From assembly GCA_002946415.1 (NCBI GenBank), contig NJPS01000048.1:62001-126000 (forward strand): DNA of 64,000 bases, written 5' to 3'. Each line of letters starts with the position of its first letter. Within the stretch, counting starts at the first letter, position 1. Below, one piece after another: positions 24,101 to 37,849 of this stretch. The position numbers and the translations under genes are program-made. The stretch comes from Rutstroemia sp. NJR-2017a BVV2 (lineage: Eukaryota; Ascomycota; Leotiomycetes; Helotiales; Rutstroemiaceae). The notes under the pieces were generated by a model. It did no database searches. It worked only from the letters and a program-made list of their open reading frames with translations, and was not told the origin of the DNA.

Positions 24101-27100
24101 AGATAAACTTAACTAACTCGATTATTACTGATATTATCCCGGCTAATTCGGTAGCTAATTCACTTTCTAGATCTACTTTTGCTTTTATAGTACTAGTAGG
24201 TACTAATAGTATCTCTGGAAACTGGACTATAATCAAAAAAGCCTTGAAAAAAACTAAAGTCCAAAATCGATTAATTCTGATTCGAGAATCTAAAACCCTT
24301 TTTTCGGTATTAGTACTTTGAAATACTATAAATAAGGCTTTCTTAGATAAAAGTATAAAGAGATTAGTAGTCTCTTCTATTACTAATACTAGTAATAAGA
24401 AGAATCTAATAGTTACTAATATTAGCCTTTTTACTTTAGATTTTCTAATCGAGAAAAGAGTTATTTGAGAATATTTAATTATTTTTAAATTAATAATTAA
24501 AGATGAACCTTGATATAAAGTAGTTCTTTATAGGATTCCCACTTTGGATTTCAATATACTTTATAGAATAGAGTTAGTTTTGGACGAACTAAAAACTTTT
24601 AATTTTAATTTGAATTTAAAATCTATTAGTACCTTCTATTAGTTATCCTCAGCAGAAAATCGAGTTGTTAAATAAGTTGGATTAGTAATAATCTCTTTTG
24701 CTACTAAAACAGAAACTGAAAAATATATTAGAAACCGGGTTTGGATAGCTAGAATTAGTATTAAAGTTGAAAAACTTCTAATTACTTCGAGATCTACCTA
24801 GTATACTAAATACCAAGGATTTGGATATTTAGCTAAATTTTGTTGAAAAGAGGCTAAATATAGCTTCTATAGCGAACCCTATACTATATAATAGTATTAC
24901 TACTTAATTTGCAAACAAAATAATCAGAAATATTCCTATTTAGCTCCAAAATATATTAATTACAAAAATAATTATATTTCTACTTCAAAAGAGTGTGAAA
25001 TTTATAAAGCTATTAAAGAAACTAATCTATGATTAGTACTAATATCCGGATTATCTAAGTGAATCTTAATCGAAACTTAATTGTAACTAAATCAGTACTA
25101 TAGCTAGCTATTAAATTAAAAATCGATTTAATTTTAGTCTAAGAACCTTGGATTATAAATAAAAGTCTAGATTATTTAAATAGTTAATCGATTTCTTATA
25201 TTAGTTTTAGTTAAATCTTTTTGATTACTTTGGAATTTAGATTTCGAATACTTATTTATATCTCGAAGATTTATATATCTAGTATTATACTAGTTTCTTC
25301 GAATCTCGATTCTAACCTACTAGTTCTATTAATAACCGAAGAAAACAATATATTTGAGCTAGTTAATCTTTATAACGAAAATAGCTAAATCGAGGGAATT
25401 TCGACTAAAACAGTAAAAAGAAGTTTATTATCTAGGACTATTTCGGCTAATTTAATGATTTTGGGGGATTTTAATCTCTATTATCCTTAGTAGAACCCAA
25501 ATAGCCAAAGTAATCAAACTAGTACTAAGCTAGTTAGTTAGATAGAAGAGTAAAACCTAGAACTAATTAATAAACCCGGGATTATTATATTTTTCAAAGA
25601 TATTAGCAAGTCAGTTTTGGATCTTATATTAGTTATATAAGTATTAGCTAGATATATTAAGAATTAACAAATACTAGATAATTTAGGATCTGATTATTTA
25701 CCAATTTTATTTACTATTAAGGGAAAAAGAGAATTAATATCTCTAAATAGATTAAAAGTAACTAGTATTTACTTTAATATCAGGTTAATAGACTAAGAGT
25801 TATTTTCAGATTATTTAGTTAAAATTGTAAAAGAATCAACTATTCTAACTAATCTCCTTTCTAATTTCACTAAGCTAGACTTGAAATTAGATAAAGAAAT
25901 ACAAAATTATTTGGAATCAATTAGTTCGGAACTAGTTTCATTAGTTCAGCTAGTAATTAACAAAGCTATTCCCAAAACTAAATCTAGTTTAAAAGCTAAA
26001 CCTTAATAGATTTCAGAGCTAAAAGAGTTGAGAAAATCTATATTACTAGTTCAGAGGAAACTAAAAATCCAAAATAGTTAAGTTAGTTAAGGTTCTTATC
26101 AAGAATAGTATCGATTAGTTCAGAATCAGTACTTTTTAAAGATAAAACTAGTTAAAAAGGATTACTAGAATACTTTTCTTGAAAATAATAATTCTAAATC
26201 GATTTTCAAGACTTTTAGCTATACCAAATCCTATTCAAACCGATCTCTTCTAGCTATTTTAAATAAAACTAGTTTTAAAAAGAAAGAAGTTATTTTGAAA
26301 TCTACTCTCTTTTCCCAACTATTTAGTTCGATTAGTCCAAACTAGGAAAGTTATAAAACAGTTGATTGGAATTAGTCTAAGCTTGCTAACACCGAATTAG
26401 TACTAGCTTATTTAGTTAAAATCAAAGGAAAAACTCCTAATCTAGATAGAATTATTCAAGAAATTATCAATAAAACTTATTTAGCTATTCTAGAGATATT
26501 TTATAAAGTTTTCGTTTATCTAATCGACCTCGGTTATCATCTCCAGTACTAGCAACAAATAACTAAAGTTATTCTTAAAAAATCAACTAAACTTAATTAT
26601 TCAGTCCCAAAAGCTTATAGAATGATTTCATTTTTGAACTATTTAGACAAAATTAGCGAAAGAATACTAGTAAAAAAACTAGACTATTTAGCTAAAATTA
26701 CTAACTTGTTATATAACTCTTAAATTAGTAGAAGACTTAAAAAATCAGCTATTGATATCAGGCTATTACTAGTAAATAAGGTTCAAGAAAATTATTTAAA
26801 AAACTATAAAATATTTATTTTATTTTTGGATATTAAAGAAGCTTTCGATTATATTTCAAAAAATCAGTTTTTAGCTATTTTAAAAAAATTAAAACTTCTA
26901 ATTAGTTTTATTACTTAGACTAGTTACTTTCTGGAGAACCGGTTACTTCATTTAAGCTTTGATAGCCAAATTGAGGATTTTCAACCTATTTCAACTAGTA
27001 TTCCCCAGAGTAGCCCGATCTCATCGATTCTTTTTTTAATTTATATAAAAGAGCTATTTCTATCGATTTCTACTTCAATCTAGTTATATATAGACGATAT

Positions 27101-30100
27101 CGCGCTAGCAACTAGCTTAACTAGTTTTAAAAAAAACTACAGAATTTTGGAAAAAGAAGCTAGCAAACTATATACTCTAGAAGAAACAAATAGTATTAAG
27201 TTTGATTTAGCTAAAACCGAACTAATTTATTTTTTCAGAAGTAAATAAGTTACTACTGAGACTAATTCGGTCAAATTACCGAATAATCAGTTAATACAAT
27301 CTTCAAAAATAGTGAAATAGCTAGGAATCTGGTTTGATAATATTTTATACTTCAATAAATATATTTTAACTAGAATTAGCCAAGCTAAATCAGCTTTTTT
27401 AAAAGCTAATTAGCTAGTTAATATAGAAAATGGACTTTCACCTTATACTATATACTAGCTATACCTCGCTTATATTACTAGTATCTCAGATTACAGATCT
27501 CTTATATAGTAGAAAGAGCAAATTAAATTTAAATGCTAATTTCAATATTTATAAAATTTGGTATTATAGAGAATACTAGGAGTATTCAGGACTAGTCTAA
27601 TAATCCCTATAGAGATAGAAGCTGCTTTAGTATTTCCCCAAACTTACTTAAATACTGCTAATTATCAATATATACTCTAAGCTCTCAAAATAACAAAAAA
27701 CCATCTAATTTTCAAAGAAATCTGGGCTAAACCGAAGACTAATTGCTATTTTCAAGACTATTTAGTATCTACCTAAAAGGAAATTATCAAAATAATCCAA
27801 ATTAAGCGAATTAGACACTCAATACACTTACTAGTCCAGTTTCAGTACTTAGAATTAATCAGTTCTTTCAAATTTCTACCTTGGACTATTACTCTTTATA
27901 CAATCGAAATTAGTAAGCTATCTAAGGAACTAGAAGCTGAAAATTATAAAAACTTGGCTATTTTGCTAGCTCCAAACCAGTACTTAATCTATATTGATGG
28001 TTCTGAACTAGTAGATCAAAAAGAGATCGGAATTAGTCTAGCTCTTTTCAACTCCAACTAGGAGCTAATCCAGGGGTCTAGCTAGAATATTGGAACTAGT
28101 CAGCTAGTTTATAACAGCGAACTAGCCGGAATAGTCGAAGGAATTAAACTAGTAAGCGAAATAACTTAAAAAGATCAAGAATTCATTATTTTCTCAGATA
28201 ACTAAGCTGTTTTACAAAGGTTAAAATCACTTAGTGATAAACTAGAGCAAAATCAAGTAGTACTAGTATACGAAGCTAGTCGAGAAATAGTTAGAAAAGG
28301 AGCTAAAATCAAATTAGCTTAGATTCTAGATTATTTCGAGGTACTAGGCAACGAAAAAGCGGATCTACTAGCCAAATCGGGGACTAAAATGGATCTGGTA
28401 ATCTAAACAACTAGTCTCAACTACTTGGAAGCTAAAATTAAGCAAATTAAAAATTAAGAGTAATTAGAATCTCTTTTAAAAGCTTGGGAAACTACTTCGG
28501 AAGCTAGCTTACTTAGCTCGACTAGCTATTTAAAAAATTTTAAACTTATTTCTCGAAATCGAATCCAAATCCTAATCTCGACTAAAAGAACTACTACTAG
28601 TACCTTCTTCTAGTTGAAAATTAGATATAGTTATTTAAAATCATATTTATATTTATTAGGATATACTAGTACTAATAAATGTATTTGTGGAGCTAAAGAG
28701 ACCTCTAAGCATCTACTTTTAAATTGTTCCTATTTTAGTCTAGCTCGGAACAAGCTAAAAGACAAACTAGCTACAAATTACTTATTACTTCCACTTCTTC
28801 TTAATACTACCCTTGGAATCGAAGCTAGTATCGCTTATTTAAGCAAGACAAAAATCTGTACCCGAAAATATTATCTAGCTCGAGAGCTAGTTGATGATTA
28901 GATTGGATATTTATATTAGAATGATTTTATTTCCATTTTTATCAAATTGTTATCTTTATTAGTTTAGTTATTTTCATTTACCAGGACTAGTTCCTCACCA
29001 TCTCTTGATACTATTTGGCTTAAAAATGTATTTAAATACTATTTATACTTAGCTGCTAGCGGCCTTCAGCCGCTAGCCGACCTACTATAATCTTAGACTC
29101 AAAAAGGTCATTAAAATGATAAATCAATTAATCAATCAATCAATTATAGATTGGAATTATTTGATTTAGTTATCAAAACTTAAATAAAGTAATTGATATT
29201 CCAAAAAATAATTAACTTAAATAATTAAACTAATTAATAATTTTAATCTTTTTAGAATAACTAATAGTTGGTTTTTTGAAATATAATCGAAAACTTTTTT
29301 AATATCCAAAAATAAAATCGATATTTTATATTCTTTTAAATAATTTTCTTGAACCTTATTTTTTAATAATAATCCAATATCAATAACTGATTTTTTAAAT
29401 TTTCTATTAATTTGGGAATTATATAACAAATTAATTATTTCGATTAAATAATTTAATCTTTTTGTTAGTATTTTCTTGTTTATTTTATCTAAATAGTTGA
29501 GAAATAAGATTATTTTATAAATTTTTGAAATTAAATAATTAAGTTTAATTAGTTTTTTGAAAATAGTTTTAATTATTTATCTCTAGTATCGGAGATAATA
29601 TCCAAGATTGATTAGATAAACAAAAATCTTATAAAATATCTTAAAAATAACTAAATAAACTTTATTGATAATTTCTTGAATAATTTTATTAGGTTCTAAT
29701 ATTTTCTCTTTGATTTTAGTTAAATAAATTAATATTAATTTGGTATTAACTAATTTAAACTAACTCTAATTTATTATTTTATACTTTTCCTAATTAGAAT
29801 TAGTCGAACTAGAAAGTTGGAGAAAGAAAGTAGTTTTCAAAATAGTTTCTTTTTTTTTAAAAGTAGTTTTATTTAGAATAATTAGAAAAGATTGATTAAA
29901 GAAGGATTTAGTATAGTTAAATATTTTAAATATTAATTTAGAATTATTATTTTCAAGAAAAATATTTCAATAATCTTTTTTAACTAGTTTTATTTTTAAA
30001 AAATACTAATTCTAAGTTAATTAGAACTATTCTTAATAAAAACCTTAACTAATTTGACTATTTTGGATTTTTAATTTTCTCTAAATTAATATTATCGATT

Positions 30101-32785
30101 TTCTTAAACTTTTTAATTTAAAAATCTATCAAGATTTAGTTTTTAGATTAGATTTAGTTTTTGAAATAACTTTGTTAACTACTAATTAAATTAGTAATAA
30201 TAGTTCTGAACTAATTGATTTTAAATAATTTTATATTATCTTATCTAATTTCAAATCTAGCTAAGTAAAATCAAAAAGAGAATTAATTAGAATAATCAAT
30301 TTTTTTGTAATTTTAACTAAATAGTTTGAAAAAAGTTCTCAATCTACTAACTTAATATTAAAATAAATGCTAATTAATTTTTGTCTATTTAGAGATATTA
30401 GTTCTTTTTTCTCTTTTAAAATAAATAAAATCGATAAATAATTAGATCTCAAATTAACTAATATTTGCTAATTATTAATATATCTAACTAATATTTATAT
30501 AATTAATATAGAATCTAAAACTGATTTGCTAGTTTCTTTAAAAAATATAATAGTTCTAAATTTATTAATTAGTTTTAAGTTTTGCTCCTTAATCTATTAA
30601 ACTAGTTTAGTATTAATTTAATTACTTTGGTTATTTGGATTTTACCAAAGATAATAAAAATCAAAATTATCCAAAATAAATAAATTAGTTAAAATAGTTC
30701 TAAATAATAAACTTCTTTTTATTATTTTAATTAAAGTTCTTTTGATTTAATTAGTTTTGTTATAAATATTAACTAATTCGAATATATTATTTTCTTCAAC
30801 TATTAATAAAACTAGTAAATCAGAATTAATATTCGAAGAAACTAATATAATACTAGATATATAGATTTTCGAGATATAAATAAATATTTGAAATCTAAAT
30901 TCTATAATAACTAAAAAGATTTAATTAAAACTATTATAAGAAATCGATTAATTATTTAAGTAATCTGGATTTTCATTTATAATTCAAGATTTTTAGATTA
31001 ATAATAAATCGATTTTTAATTTAATAGTTAACTATAATACTAATTCAATTATAATCGAACTTTGATTTAGATTTATTTAGAGAATTCGAGTATTTATACT
31101 AATTATAAATTAGTTTCTTTAATAGCTTTATATATTTTATATTCTTTAGAAATAGAAATATAATTATTTTTATAATTAGTATATTTTGATATTAAATAGA
31201 AATATTTTTGATTATTTTAATTACAAATCGAGTAATAATATTAACTAATAATATAGAGTTTGTTATAGAAACTATATTTAATCTCTTTTTAATAAAATTT
31301 AACTAAATATCTAAATCCTTGATATTTAGTATATTAAATAGATCTAGAAATAATAGAAAGCTTTTCAGTTTTAATATTAATTCTAATTATCTAAACTTAG
31401 TTTCTTATATATCTCTTGATTTCTACTTTAGTAGCAAATAATATTATTATTAATCTTCTTTATTTAATAACTCGATTTTCTATTAAAGATAGCTAATATA
31501 GTATACTAATTAGTTTTAAATTCAGATTAGAATTAAAAGTTTTTAGTTTATCTAATATTAGCTTTATTTTATAAAGTATATTGAAATTCTGAGTTAAGAT
31601 ATTATAAAATACTATTTTATATTAAAGTTCATCTTTTAAATATAATTTAAAAATAATTAAATACTTCCAAATAGCTCTTTTCCCAAATAGAAAATCGGAA
31701 ATAAAAAAAGTAATTATAATAATTACTAGATTCTTCTTATTATTAGTAATAATAATTAAGGAAATTATTGGTCTTTTAATATTTTTATTTAAGAAGATTT
31801 TATTAATAATATTTCATAAAGTTAGTACCGAGAAAGAAATATTAAGATCTCGAATTAAAATTAGTTGATTTTGGATTTTAGCTTTTTTAATAGTTTTATT
31901 AATACTAATTTAGTTTCCAGAATTACTATTATTACTTATTAGTATTATTGAGATAAAAGAGGATCTAGAAAATAATTTAACCAAAGAAATAATTAAAGTA
32001 ATAATAGTAATAGTTAAATTAGATTGGATTTGAGAAAGGTTTTTAAGAATTATAATATTAGCTTTATTAGTAATATTAACTGTTTTTATTTTAGCTTCGA
32101 TTTTTTATATAATATATTCCAAATTATTAATTTAAGAAACTAATTAATTAGTAACTTTTTATAACTTTTCTAATTTAGTATATTTTCTAAATATCTCGAT
32201 TAAATCGAGGATTTGAACTTATTTATTATATAATTCAGTAACTAAATATATTTTAACTAGTAAATTATATATCTAGAGAATTTTAGTACTAGTTAGATCC
32301 AAAGTAATTAGTTCAATAATAGAGAAATAGATAATTTTATATAGTTTGGAAAAAGTAAAAAGATTAGTTTATTTTAGAAAATAATAGATATTTCTACTAG
32401 ATTTAATAATAGTATTTATAATAATATTAAATAGATCTAAATTGAAAATCTTATTTAGATTAAATATATCTAAGTTTAGATTGAAAATCGAAATAGTTAG
32501 TAATATAGAATTATTATCTATTTCTATATCGATATTAATAAAAAGAGAAAATCGAATAATAATATTATTAGTAGATTTAGAAATATATTAATAAGTTGGA
32601 GTTAAAGAAAGTTCGATTTAGATAGGATTTTGAAAAATTAAAATTTCCAAATTTGTTATTTTCGTTATAATAATAATATCTTGATAACTAATAAATATAT
32701 TACTAAATAAACTAATAAACTCGATTTATAGAAATATATATAATTGGATTTTATATTGGGTTTAAAGATTTTGGATTCGGAATCA
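21158..32785 (-). mobile_element. LINE A/C (Tad-type), split by LINE B
   Basis: One full-length minus-strand LINE of about 5.77 kb now in two halves. The 3' half (21158-23294) encodes the end of reverse transcriptase, RNase H and the C-terminal Cys/His domain (minus frame 21382-21669). The 5' half (29158-32785) holds the 5' region, ORF1, endonuclease and the start of reverse transcriptase, for example ILFLDIKKVFDYISKN in the frame 29217-29429. The two halves stop at the same point of the element, at ATAGATTGGAAT, which is repeated on each side of LINE B. Stops are dense from RIP. The 3' end is the (ATTG)-type tail next to AACAACCTTTTTGAGTC. Confidence 0.85.
23295..29145 (+). mobile_element. 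LINE B, full-length Tad-type retrotransposon
   Basis: 5851 bp between 12-bp target duplications ATAGATTGGAAT (23283-23294 and 29146-29157). Order of degenerate coding blocks: ORF1 with a CCHC-type knuckle region near 24.8-25.0 kb (YQGFGYLAKFC, SKECEIYKAIKE; several Cys now Tyr), AP-endonuclease about 25.1-25.8 kb (ILVQEPW-like block, MILGDFNLYYP), reverse transcriptase about 26.5-27.4 kb (SSILFLIYIKELF, YIDDIALAT), RNase H about 27.98-28.38 kb (LIYIDGSELVD, NEKADLLAKSG) and a C-terminal C-x-C...H...C domain (28614-28901). The 3' end is AAATCAATTAATCAATCAATCAATT, a 4-bp tail repeat. ORFs are broken by stops of the CAG-to-TAG and TGG-to-TAG kind. It is less decayed than the LINE it sits in, as expected for the younger one. 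Confidence 0.9.
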
Positions 32786-34793
32786 TTTTTATATATATAT
32801 TCTAGTTAATAAGTTTTATAATATATAATATAGTTTATATAGTTAATTATAAATTTATTTAAATTAGATTAAATTATACTTTTATTAAATATTATATTAA
32901 TATATATAATATATACTAAATAAGTTTAAAATATAAATACTTTATTAATTTATAATATTTAATATATATATATAAACTATTATTGATCTAATTTAATATA
33001 ACAAAATATAGAATTGATACTTTTATTATTAAATTATATATTCAAAAAATATTAAATTAGATTAAGAGATCTAATTATATCGAATTATATAAAATCCTTA
33101 ATTTATTATAATTTTAATATTTTTATATTATATATTATAATAACTAAGTAAAAGAGAATTAGATAAGAATAATATTAAATAATTATATAATTAAGTAATA
33201 ATTCTCTAATCTTCTTAAACTGATTTTCTCAATCTTTTTTATAAGTTGATAATCTTTATAAAAGAGATCTAAAGTATAAAGTAATATCTAAATAATAAGA
33301 TTCTAGAATTACTAATACCAAAGATTTATATAAAGAGATTATTAATCTCCAAAGTTTAAATCTATAAATTGTTTATTAAATAAATCTATAGTTATAGAGA
33401 AACTTTAATTTAGATTAGTAATCTTTATAACTTATATTAATTAATCAGTTTTTATAATATATCTTCTAGTTTAAATATTGAATTATAAAATAAAAGAAAT
33501 ATTTATGAAATTATACTAGAAATATTCTGATATATATATAATAAATGAAATAAAGATTGAATTTATCTAATTATTTCAGACTAAATATAAAAAAGTAGAT
33601 TAGGATATTATTTCTATATAAGATATATTAGTTTAATAAAAATATATATTATAATATTTATATTGTTAATATCTATTTTGTAGATATTTATTTATAAAAT
33701 CAGTATTCTCTTTAACTATTATTTTGCAATTAGATAGAATTAGTTTTTTTTATAAAATTTTCTTAATTTCTATTAATAAAGTTATTTAGCAATATATCTT
33801 CTAATATAGTATCTATTTAATATCAAGTAATAATAATAGTATATTCCTATATATTAGTAAATAATATCTAATTTTTGTAGAGAAGATATTAGAAAAAAGT
33901 ATCAAAAACTTTATGATTTTAGCTAGAAATATATAATCGATTTAGTAAATATAAATTAATAAGAATTAAAATCGTAAATTATAATATCGATATTTTATTA
34001 TTATTTGAATATATATTAATATATAATAATTTGTTTTTATAATAGTAGATATAAAGTAATCTTTATAATTATATATATAATTCTTATTTATATATTATTA
34101 TAACTATAATATAATCAATATATTCTATTTCTTTTTTATTTCTTTTACTTGAAATCTACTATTTTCTATAATTTAACTTATTTATTTTCAAATCTTTATT
34201 ATATCTAATAATTAATTTAATAAATATAATTATTAATTTTCTAGAAAGTATTTTATATAAAATTCTTCTAAGTTTTCTTCTATAAAGTATCTTGAGAATT
34301 TTTATATTTAATATATATTTTGTAAGTAAAGTAATAAAGAATATATTATTAATATAATTCTTTTTATTAATTCTTTATTTTCTCGAGAATCTAAGTTTTA
34401 ATCTTTTTATATTGGATACTAAACTTTTACTAATTAAAAATTTTCTTTTACTAGTTAATTTAAAACTAGTTCTATTATCGATAATTATATTATTATTGAT
34501 ATAATTATTTCTAGTTTGAGTAAAATAAATTTTCTTTTCAATTTTATCTTTGATCTTATTATTTACTTTTTAGATACTAATTATATTTTTATATCTATTT
34601 TTAGTTATAATCTCTATAAAATAATATCAAATCTAATTTTATAAATACTTTATTATAATTAATACTCTTTATAACTACTTTTCTATAAATAATATTTTCG
34701 AATTTTATATTAATTAATTAATAACAAAAATTCTTATTAAATATACTATTTATTATAATATAAAGTTCTCTTTATAATATATCTATATTACTT
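32786..34793. other. AT-rich relic DNA, unidentified
   Basis: Very AT-rich sequence between two LINEs. No domain could be read in any frame. Its right end is the left target site of LINE E, so it and 58494-60710 were once adjacent and may be one older element or gene. Confidence 0.4.
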
Positions 34794-36204
34794 TCTAAAG
34801 TCCTTTATATAATAGAAAGAACAAACTAAATTTAAAATTCAATTCTAATATTTACAAAATTTAGTTTTTTGGAAAATTCTTAAGATATTTAGAACTAGTC
34901 CAATAATTCCTATAAAAGTAAAAGCTATACTAGTACTTTCTTAAACTTGTTTAAATATTACTAGTTATCAATATATATTCAGAACTTTCAAAATAGCTAA
35001 AAATTATTTAATTTTCAAAGAAATTTAGACTAAATCGAAGGTTAATAATTAGTTCTAGGATTATTCAATATCAACTTAAAAAGAACTAGTTAAAATAATC
35101 TAAATAAAGCGAATTAGATATTTAATATATCTACTAGTTCACTTTCAGTATTTGGAATTAATTAGTTCTTTTAAATTTCTATCTTGAGTAACTATTCCTT
35201 ATTTAGTTGAAATTAGTAAGTTATCTAAAGAATTAGAAATTGAAAATTATAAAAACTTGACTATTTTGCTAGCCCCGAACCAGTATTCAATTTATATAGA
35301 TAGATTAGAAATAATAAATCAAAAAGGAATCAGAATCGATCTAGCTTTTTTTAACTCTAACTAGAAACTAATCTAGAGATCTAGTTGGAATATTGGGATT
35401 AGTTAGTTAGTTTATAATAACGAACTAGTCGGAATAGTCGAAGGAATTAAGTTAGTAAATAAAATAGTTCAAAAAAATCAAAAATTTATTATTTTCTCAG
35501 ATAATTAAACTACTTTACAAAGATTAAAATTATTTAGTGATAAACTAAAATAAGATCAAATAGTACTAGTATACGAAACTAGCTAAGAAATAATCAGAAA
35601 AGAAGTTAAAATCAAATTAGTTTAGGTTCTAGATTATTTCGAGATACTAAGTAACGAAAAAACAGATCTATTAACCAAATCAGGAATTAAAATAAATTTA
35701 GTAATTCAAATAACTAATCTCAATTATTTGGAAGCTCAAATTAAGTAAATTAAAAATTAGAAGTAGTTAGAATCTCTTTTAAAAACTTTGGAAACTATAT
35801 TAGAAACTAGTTTATTTAATTTGACTAATTATTTAAAAATTTTTAAATCTACTTCTCGAAATTATATCCAAATCCCAAATTCGACTAAAAAAGCTACTAT
35901 TAGTACTTTCTTCTAATTGAAAATCAGATATAGTTATTTAAAATTATATTTATATTTATTAGAATATATTAGTATTAATAAATATATTTGTAAGACAAAA
36001 GAGATTTCTGAATACTTATTTTTAAGTTATTCCTATTTTAGTCTAGTCTAGAGTAAGTTAAAAGATAAATTAGTTACAAATTACTTATTATTTTTACTTC
36101 TTTTTAATACTATCTTCGGAATCGAAACTAGTATTGTTTATTTAAGCAAGATAAAAATTTGTATTCAAAAATATTATCTAACTTGAAAACTAGTTGAGGA
36201 GTAG

Positions 36205-36449
36205 TATTAGAATTTATTAGTAAAGAATTATAAGAATATTATAATATAGTAGTAATATTATTGGAGTCCAAATATAGAGTTTTAGTTAAAGATAAACTAA
36301 TTATTATCAATCTTTTTTTTTTCTTACTATTTTTTATATTAGAATCTTTTAGAATAGGATTTTATTTCTTATTTAATCAACTTTTATTATCTCTTTTATA
36401 TAGATATTTAATATTTGGATTTTCGAATTCCTTTTCTATATTCTTGATA
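36205..36449 (-). repeat. gypsy-1 left (3') LTR
   Basis: 245 bp, paired with 57982-58226. The polypurine tract lies immediately to its right. The plus frame that begins inside it (36261-36470) is not a gene. Confidence 0.85.
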
Positions 36450-37849
36450 TTATCTCCTTCTCTAGGCTAGCTTCATTATAGTCTTATTATACTTTATATA
36501 TATATTTCTATTATATAGATATTTGGACTTTTAATTTTTTCTTCTTTTAGATAGATAACTAATATTATCTATATATAATCTAATTATAACTTTAAAATTA
36601 TATTTACTAAACTAAATAATAAAACTTTCTCTAATATATTATATCTAATAATCTTTTATTATTATTCTATTATTATTATTATCTTCTTTAACCAAAGCAA
36701 CTTTCTATAACTTTCTAGATTACTATTATAAAATAATATCGATAATCTATAATATATTTTCTTAATATATTAGATATTGAAATAGTAAATATAAAATATT
36801 GATATTATTACTAAATTCGGTCTATTTGATCTATCTATAGTTTGATTCTATTGGAATTATATTGATATAGATATTAAGTAAATAGTTTTATTTATAAATA
36901 ATATCGATCTATTTATTTCTATTATATAATTTATCTGATTCTGTATATAATTTGTTTTATTTAATTCTGATTAACCTCGATCTAGGTTATTATTATATTT
37001 TTTTCGAACTTTCTATAGTTTTATAAAAGTTTTATTTTCTATCTATTTAATCTTTTTCCTTTATAATATTATTATTATCTTCTTTATCTTTATTTTATCT
37101 CTCTTATTTCTTTACTATATTTATACTATATCTATATTACTTATATTATTTCTTTTTGAATTTCTTATTTACTATTATAATATTTATCTATATAGATTTT
37201 GAGATTACCTTCTATTTATTTAGTAATATAAAGTTGATATATTCTTATTATCTTTGTTACTTCAAATAATTTATAACTAATCTAACTATCTATTATATTT
37301 CTAAATTAGAAGCTATTTGTTATATTTACTATTCTTAGTAGAAAACCAAATATTATCTTATAAATAAATCTTATTTTTCGATTATACTTTGTTAATCAAG
37401 CTAGATTCTATTATAATTTCGTACTAAAGTTAATAAGTTAATATCTCTAATTGACTAATATATTACTATATTAGAAAGTAAATCCAAAGATAAATTTATA
37501 ATTTGTTATCTCAAATCTATTTAATCTTATTATACTAGTTAGATTGAGTTTATATTTTCGAAAGAGAATTAGAAGAATAATACTAAATTGAAGATATTAT
37601 AGAAATTTGATTTAGATTCGATAAGAATATCTTATAATCTTATTTCTAAACTATCTTTATAAAGTAGTTATTATTGTAATTAGATTAATTGAATATAAAA
37701 ATCTTTATAATTCTATTAAAGCTCTCTGAAAAGAATAGATTAATCTATTATAAATATAATATTTACTGATATTTTATTTGGTTAGAGTTAGATTATCTTC
37801 TTTATTTAAAATAGTTATTTTCCTATCTAAAATCGTACTTTTTGGATGA
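36450..37849 (-). other. gypsy-1 internal AT-rich segment
   Basis: Between the 3' LTR and the mariner relic. No domain is readable. By position it is sequence downstream of pol in gypsy-1 or the outer part of the mariner element. Confidence 0.4.

Noticed and set aside
28614..28901. Repeated 95-codon frames (also 21382, 56300, 60964) as a gene family
   Set aside because: They are the C-terminal Cys/His domain of the LINE, cut off upstream by a RIP stop. Their similar length comes from the shared position of that stop.
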